Assembly (NCBI GenBank): GCA_029573015.1 | Contig: JAKQHK010000132.1 | Coordinates: forward strand, 1 to 42,321 | DNA from: a bacterium | GTDB taxonomy: Bacteria; Patescibacteriota; CG2-30-54-11 | Direction of reading: 5' to 3' | Length of the DNA: 42,321 nucleotides | In this document: positions 37,750-42,321 of the stretch, in pieces | How positions within the stretch are numbered: the first letter of the stretch is position 1 | How the letters are laid out: each line of letters begins with the position of its first letter | The notes under the pieces: generated by a model | What the model saw: only the letters and a program-made list of their open reading frames with translations | What the model was told of the DNA's origin: nothing | The model's database searches: none | Made by a program: the position numbers and the translations under genes

Positions 37750-39207
37750 TTAGAACTCATAAATATCCATCGGTACTTTTGCGAGTGCCTTATTTCTGGC
37801 GAATTTCTTGAGTTCTTCTTGAACAGAAGCGGATTGCCAATCAATGCCATACAAGCTTACAGGAAATAACTGTTCAAGAAATATGAGTAGCTGCCCAAGC
37901 TTGTACTCCTCATGCGTTGCTGATCCAATCATACGTTCCACCGCAGGACCGGGATTCGGCGAACCAACTCTTTCCCGTATCCAGTCAATCTGAACTTCAA
38001 ATCGATTCCCGCTTGGACTCACCGCCCATAATTTCAGAATCTGTGTCCTGCTCGATGGATTGGGAGCGTCCTTTGTCCATGACAATTTGCTCGCTTGATC
38101 CGGACGCAACGGCTTATTCTCAAGAGTTTTTTCTACTTTGCGCTTTAGCTCTGGACTGCTAGCTTCCAATTGGAATGTATAATCAGGATTAGCTTGAGAC
38201 AATTTTGTTATTATAATAGGTATATCTGTTAATAATTCGACCAGTATCCTCGCACCGAAAATATTGTCCAGCTTCCTATGGCGTAAACGTTTAAATATAG
38301 CTGCACCAGTATCCTTTCTCCCTGCTCTACTCTCAAGAACCGCCCAGACAGAATCCATCGATCGTGCTCGTACTGATATATCAACAAGCTCTTCCCCTTC
38401 GAAAGGCCTATCGTCAACATTTAATACTCTTACTGCCCGACGCCTTAATCGTAAGACATCACCCTTACGATAAATGGGGATATGTATCTCCGTCTCGGCA
38501 GATAAAGACGAGCTGAACGATTTCCAAAAAGCCTGGAATTCCTTCCATTGTTCGTGAGTTATGGCCAGATCTATCCCGGGTATGACATACATAGTCCCGA
38601 ACAATCTGAGCAACTCATGCCATTGACGGCTAGAAGCTATGTCCATAGATCCACTCTGCTGCTGATTGCGCAGATCGTTGTAAAGCGCGAGCATCTTGAG
38701 CAATGACAAATTCTTTACCTCCTCCCGCATATCAAGTACTCGTCGGCGGTCTGGAGGAAGTTGCCTAACGATCCAAGCATGAAATTGATATGCCTCAGGT
38801 ACAAGCACATGATCCACATACTGCTCTGCAGTCAGACTGCTATCGCGTTCTCCCTGAAAAAACCTAGTATTGCTCGACCCTTTTCCCATCACTGTTGCCA
38901 ATCCCGGAAATAATTTACGCAACAATTCTCTGGTCTTATTTCGAGAAATACGATCGGATTCTTGTGGTGATTTGGCTAACTGATTCATAAGCTCTGCGCT
39001 CACCTTGTCGAGAACCGAAACGATATGAGCAAGAAGCCGCGTCTGATACTCTGCACCTTCTTCGCCTGCATCATTTTCTTGCCAGGCGACCCCCTTTTCC
39101 CCAGTATCAGTAATTGCCACCGGTCTGCCTGAATCATCAAAACCCAGGCAGGTATACTGCCCAGCTTCAACAAAGACTTTTAATATGCCCAAATCTGCAT
39201 CACTCAT
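37750..39207 (-). CDS. 485-aa protein, possible RelA/SpoT-like nucleotidyltransferase domain
   Basis: No family is firmly recognised. A helical N-terminal half (about 1-250) is followed by sequence reminiscent of RelA/SpoT synthetase folds: a basic strand (DVLRLRRRAVRVLNVDDRPFEGEELVDISVRARSMDSVWAVLESRAG), IFKRLRHRKLDNIFGARILVELLTDIPIIITKLSQ (compare the GxKxxxSixxKL...DixGxRi pattern) and a later NRFEVQIDWIRERV (compare E-[IV]-Q-I). The usual NGYxSLH tract is not evident, so alarmone synthesis cannot be claimed. It begins inside the stop of the histidine kinase gene (ATGA), so its translation is coupled to the kinase and it may be the output component. Confidence 0.6.
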   Translation of the reverse strand: MSDADLGILKVFVEAGQYTCLGFDDSGRPVAITDTGEKGVAWQENDAGEEGAEYQTRLLAHIVSVLDKVSAELMNQLAKSPQESDRISRNKTRELLRKLFPGLATVMGKGSSNTRFFQGERDSSLTAEQYVDHVLVPEAYQFHAWIVRQLPPDRRRVLDMREEVKNLSLLKMLALYNDLRNQQQSGSMDIASSRQWHELLRLFGTMYVIPGIDLAITHEQWKEFQAFWKSFSSSLSAETEIHIPIYRKGDVLRLRRRAVRVLNVDDRPFEGEELVDISVRARSMDSVWAVLESRAGRKDTGAAIFKRLRHRKLDNIFGARILVELLTDIPIIITKLSQANPDYTFQLEASSPELKRKVEKTLENKPLRPDQASKLSWTKDAPNPSSRTQILKLWAVSPSGNRFEVQIDWIRERVGSPNPGPAVERMIGSATHEEYKLGQLLIFLEQLFPVSLYGIDWQSASVQEELKKFARNKALAKVPMDIYEF

Positions 39208-42113
39208 GCTAGGTATCCATTATCGTTCCTAATGCTATCATCTGTTTGCTCATTGACAATCGGCAGACTGCAGAAAAAACTGGTTCCTCTACCGATGGTG
39301 CTCATGCACCAGACATCGCCATGCATCTGCTTGACGAGCAGGGAAACAAGATAGAGACCAAGGCCAAGCCCCCCCTTGCGCTCATCCCGCCCCAGCGCTC
39401 CGCCGACCTGGGTAAACGGTTCAAACATATGTTCGAGAAATGCCGGCTCAATCCCTTTGCCGGTGTCAGCGATTTCCACGAGCAGGTGCGTTGCTTCCTG
39501 GGGCAGGACAACCTGCTTCCCCTGTTTTCCTCCGGCACGGTACTGCAGACGAACCATAACTTGACCCTCGCTTGTAGCATCAAACGCATTGTCCAGAAGT
39601 ACTGTACAGACTGTCATTACTGCTTTCTCGTTGGCAGTGATAAATACCGAGGCTAATTCTGTCTGGTTGTCAATCATGAACCGTACCCCTTCGGGAGCAC
39701 GCTGTCGATAGTGGACATCAAGCTGAGCCATGATCGCCATGATGTCAATGGCGCTCAAGGTAAGTCCATCCTCCTTGTGCTGCAGCTCGCTGATCTTGAT
39801 GATCTGCTGGATGCGGTCTGCCAACCGGTGGGCTGTTTTTTCCAGAATCCCGATCGTATCCGCAACCTCTTCAGGATTTTTCACCTCCCGCAGCTCGGCG
39901 ATATAGTTATTAAGCAGCAGCATCGGCGTCCGCAGTTCATGCCCGACTGTGGCAATGAAGGAATCCTTAGTATCGAGAAGCTGTAATTCTTCGGTGCGGT
40001 CATGGATGGTCAATACTGATCCGATAATAATCCCGTCAGCATTGAGCAAGGGGGAACAGGTAAGACTCGCGGGCAACGGCTTTTCAGCAAATTTACGGCG
40101 GCAGATCCAGTGATTTCCCTGATACCGTTTCCCTTTAGCTGTTGCTTCATAAAATGCTTCTGACTTCTCCGTACTTGCTTCAGTGTCAGTAACCAGAAAA
40201 GCCCCAAGGAAATTCTTGCCGACAAGCATGCTTTTCTTACCTTCGAACATGCGGTCTGCGACCTGATTACGCAGAGATATTTCACCCCGCTTGTCAAACA
40301 CGATCACTCCTTCTGATATGCTCTGGATCACGCCTGCCATGCTCTGTCTGTCCTTGAGTATCTGCTGGTAGGTAGCGGCATTATGCAGCGCGAATGCCAG
40401 CTGATACCTGATTTCGTCCAGCAGGCGCAGCTCGGCAGGAGTATAGTTTTTTTGTCCCAGTTTTCCGGATAGAAGGTAGAGACCGACCATCTCCTTTTCA
40501 AAATAAACCGGAATGATGATCTCCACCCCATGCTGTGCCAACACGGTTTCCTCGGGAGACATGTCAGACGGGTTTATGTGATACAACTGTTTCAACGCTT
40601 CACCGGCAAAAAGAAAATGATGCAACGCCGCGGTCATGGCAGTCGCATTGCGACTGTCCCCATCTTGGTTCAACAGCTGCAATTCATCAGCAGATACGCT
40701 GTAGGTATAGAGCCAGGCTTGACGTATGGCCAGCTTCTCCGGGACTTCTCCAAGCATAAGCTCGCGGATACGCGTATGCGTCGCGCCGACTGCCAGCTGC
40801 TCGCTCAGATAGGTCAACAGCGATTCAGCATCAACCGGATACAGGTGAAAGCGTTGAGAAAACTGTTCCCGAAGAATTCTGCGTGCCAGCCCGGTAACGC
40901 TCACAGCTACCAAAATACTGATCAGCGCTGCCGGTTCAAGGCTGGAGAGATGTGAAAGATCTCTAAACAGCAATTGTAAAAATACATAACTGCCACTATA
41001 GACTCCCAGAACCAAAAAACTGCTGAATGCAAATGCCACTGCTTTTTGTGTCAATGTATCAATAAGAAAAAGCTTGTATCGTATTAGCGCGATCGCTCCA
41101 GCCGAAAAGAAAAAGGTGCCGCTAATGAAAAAAACAGCACCTTCCAGCCTGACCGCATGAGAAGGCTGCAGCACAACAGCAACCCCGGCAGACACCATTG
41201 CCAAAAATAATCCCCAGAACAACCAGCGTAGCTGGGCACGTTTCACTGCCTGCTTCTCATGATAGTACGCCCAGCCCATACTGCATATGCCCAATAGCAC
41301 TAAAGTGGCCGGGACATAACAAGCTATACTGCAGGCAAAGAAAGAACCGGCCAGCGGATGCGTCAGGCTGGTCATCGTTATGGCTACAAGAAGAAAAAAA
41401 CTAATACTTCCCCATAAACGATATAGTACTGTTTCTCGCCTGCGATTATAGACAGGAGAGGGAAACTCGAGGGAGAACAGGAAAAAAAGCAGACCAGCTC
41501 CACCAAAAGAAATTCTCGACAGCATCGTCATAAGCGAACGCATGAACGCCGCTCCCTCAAAAGACAGATACGCTGAGCGGCTGGTTAACGGAACGCTTGC
41601 GACGAGCATCAGCAGATAGTAGATCCAGCTAGCTCTGTGCAGCGGTTTACGAATAACCACCAACAGGGCTATGACCATATAAACAATGAATGTCATGAAG
41701 TTCAACCAATGATGCTGCATATATGCCGGTATCCCGATTGTTTCCAGCTGCACTGGGACATCAGATGTCTGTCCCTCCCGCACGAGGGTGTAGACATGCG
41801 CCTCCCCGCTCTGCGGTCGGTCAGCATAAATCTCTGCCTCCAGCCAGTAGCTTGAACTATTTGATATCTCATAACCATCAATACTGGTCACGAGATCTCC
41901 TGCCCGGATCGTATCAGCGAGACTAGGAAGTATTGATTCCCGGACGTAAAAACCATCAGCCGTTAGCATACCTTCCAACCCGTCTGTCGGGGTGAAGGAT
42001 ATGATACCGACAACCGCAAGGTGCAGACAGAAAAACCCCAAGGCAATGCCAAATGCAAGCCCTTTTCTCTGCTTGATAGCTGTAGCTTTTTTGCTCTCTG
42101 ATCTTTGTGGCAT
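39204..42113 (-). CDS. Multidomain sensor histidine kinase (PDZ-like, 7-8TM, GAF, PAS, HisKA, HATPase)
   Basis: 969 aa. Membrane helix (LAFGIALGFFCLHLAVVGIISF), an extracytoplasmic PDZ-like domain (about 50-120: DGFYVRESILPSLADTIRAGDLVTSIDGYEIS), about eight helices (130-385), a GAF-like domain (about 430-585), a PAS domain (about 600-705: DRQSMAGVIQSISEGVIVFDKRGEISLRNQVADRMFEGK), HisKA with the phospho-acceptor His at residue 725 (ATVGHELRTP), and HATPase with DNAFDATSEG, ADTGKGIEP and GGLGLGLYLVS. No response regulator or receiver domain is present in the window. The downstream gene overlaps its stop by four bases. An extended -10 promoter (TGGTATAAT) lies upstream. Confidence 0.93.
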   Translation of the reverse strand: MPQRSESKKATAIKQRKGLAFGIALGFFCLHLAVVGIISFTPTDGLEGMLTADGFYVRESILPSLADTIRAGDLVTSIDGYEISNSSSYWLEAEIYADRPQSGEAHVYTLVREGQTSDVPVQLETIGIPAYMQHHWLNFMTFIVYMVIALLVVIRKPLHRASWIYYLLMLVASVPLTSRSAYLSFEGAAFMRSLMTMLSRISFGGAGLLFFLFSLEFPSPVYNRRRETVLYRLWGSISFFLLVAITMTSLTHPLAGSFFACSIACYVPATLVLLGICSMGWAYYHEKQAVKRAQLRWLFWGLFLAMVSAGVAVVLQPSHAVRLEGAVFFISGTFFFSAGAIALIRYKLFLIDTLTQKAVAFAFSSFLVLGVYSGSYVFLQLLFRDLSHLSSLEPAALISILVAVSVTGLARRILREQFSQRFHLYPVDAESLLTYLSEQLAVGATHTRIRELMLGEVPEKLAIRQAWLYTYSVSADELQLLNQDGDSRNATAMTAALHHFLFAGEALKQLYHINPSDMSPEETVLAQHGVEIIIPVYFEKEMVGLYLLSGKLGQKNYTPAELRLLDEIRYQLAFALHNAATYQQILKDRQSMAGVIQSISEGVIVFDKRGEISLRNQVADRMFEGKKSMLVGKNFLGAFLVTDTEASTEKSEAFYEATAKGKRYQGNHWICRRKFAEKPLPASLTCSPLLNADGIIIGSVLTIHDRTEELQLLDTKDSFIATVGHELRTPMLLLNNYIAELREVKNPEEVADTIGILEKTAHRLADRIQQIIKISELQHKEDGLTLSAIDIMAIMAQLDVHYRQRAPEGVRFMIDNQTELASVFITANEKAVMTVCTVLLDNAFDATSEGQVMVRLQYRAGGKQGKQVVLPQEATHLLVEIADTGKGIEPAFLEHMFEPFTQVGGALGRDERKGGLGLGLYLVSLLVKQMHGDVWCMSTIGRGTSFFCSLPIVNEQTDDSIRNDNGYLA

Positions 42114-42144
42114 TATTTTGTTTTTTAGAGCAAAACTTCATATA

Positions 42145-42153
42145 ATTATACCA
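42145..42153 (-). promoter_or_regulatory. Extended -10 promoter for the histidine kinase
   Basis: Minus-strand TGG-TATAAT (42153-42145) is a perfect extended -10; the -35 (TGGTTT at 17 nt) is weak. It lies 32 nt before the kinase ATG. Confidence 0.6.
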
Positions 42154-42243
42154 GTTTTTATATAAGAAAACCACAACAGGCGGTTATTATAATTGACACG
42201 TTGGATAAAATAGGGATGAGAACAATTAGCACAAGGAGAAACG

Positions 42244-42321
42244 ATGGGAGCGGAATTGTATCGAATAATCAGCACACCAAAACGTGCAATCAGGTGGTAT
42301 CAAAAGATACGTTGGCGAAAG
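42244..42321 (+). CDS. Start of an unidentified gene, 3' truncated by window edge
   Basis: ATG at 42244 with AAGGAG five nt upstream (42234-42239). The visible 26 codons read MGAELYRIISTPKRAIRWYQKIRWRK, basic and amphipathic. Too short to identify. It is divergent from the histidine kinase. Confidence 0.6.
   Translation, partial: MGAELYRIISTPKRAIRWYQKIRWRK

Overview
The window is 42.3 kb of bacterial chromosome of moderately high GC, in the standard bacterial code. TGA is a normal stop, for example in the ATGA overlaps at 9510, 24380 and 39204. Several features together suggest a member of the Candidate Phyla Radiation (Patescibacteria): the order pnp, Lon-like ATPase, rnj, ftsK; compact gene packing with weak or absent Shine-Dalgarno sites; many small zinc-ribbon membrane proteins; twin pilT genes; and GC-rich intergenic repeat modules. 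This placement is an inference and was not tested against any database.

Layout. 1-8387 (+): the 3' part of pnp, a DUF3352-like zinc-ribbon protein, a protease-less Lon-type AAA protein, RNase J and FtsK. 8353-10217 (-): two glycosyltransferases. 10353-17565 (+): a NusB-NMN adenylyltransferase fusion, ribosomal protein L19, RNase HII, a YraN-type protein, a flavodoxin, a two-gene ABC exporter, two small genes and an SDR oxidoreductase. 17595-19829: a NUDIX gene, then a convergent group with the AmmeMemoRadiSam radical-SAM enzyme, a second NUDIX protein and an acylphosphatase. 19943-25210 (+): a short SPFH protein, a PH-domain membrane protein, two zinc-ribbon membrane proteins, two PilT-type ATPases and a polysaccharide deacetylase lipoprotein. 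25376-28181 (+): an OFA-type MFS transporter, an orphan 108-aa protein and an RseP-type site-2 protease. 28199-28713: an AT-rich GIY-YIG gene tightly bracketed by identical 44-bp REP-like repeats. 28722-30989 (-): an O-antigen-ligase-like protein with TPRs.

31053-34307 holds a tRNA-Gly(UCC) preceded by GC-rich repeats, then a metal and redox regulation cluster. This has an Rrf2-type Fe-S regulator and NikR on +, facing ferritin and a membrane cytochrome-b-like protein on -, with striking operator-like dyads. 34348-37700 (-) holds a membrane HExxH protein and a PadR / HAAS-PspC-toastrack / PspC envelope-stress operon with its own PadR-like operator. 37750-42113 (-) holds a 969-aa hybrid sensor histidine kinase translationally coupled to a protein with weak RelA/SpoT-like features. 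A new gene begins at 42244.

The most notable observations are: the GIY-YIG/REP unit, a candidate minimal mobile element; the kinase coupled to a possible nucleotide-signalling effector; the NusB-NMNAT fusion; the NikR/ferritin regulatory region; and a candidate structured RNA of about 120 nt upstream of RNase J.
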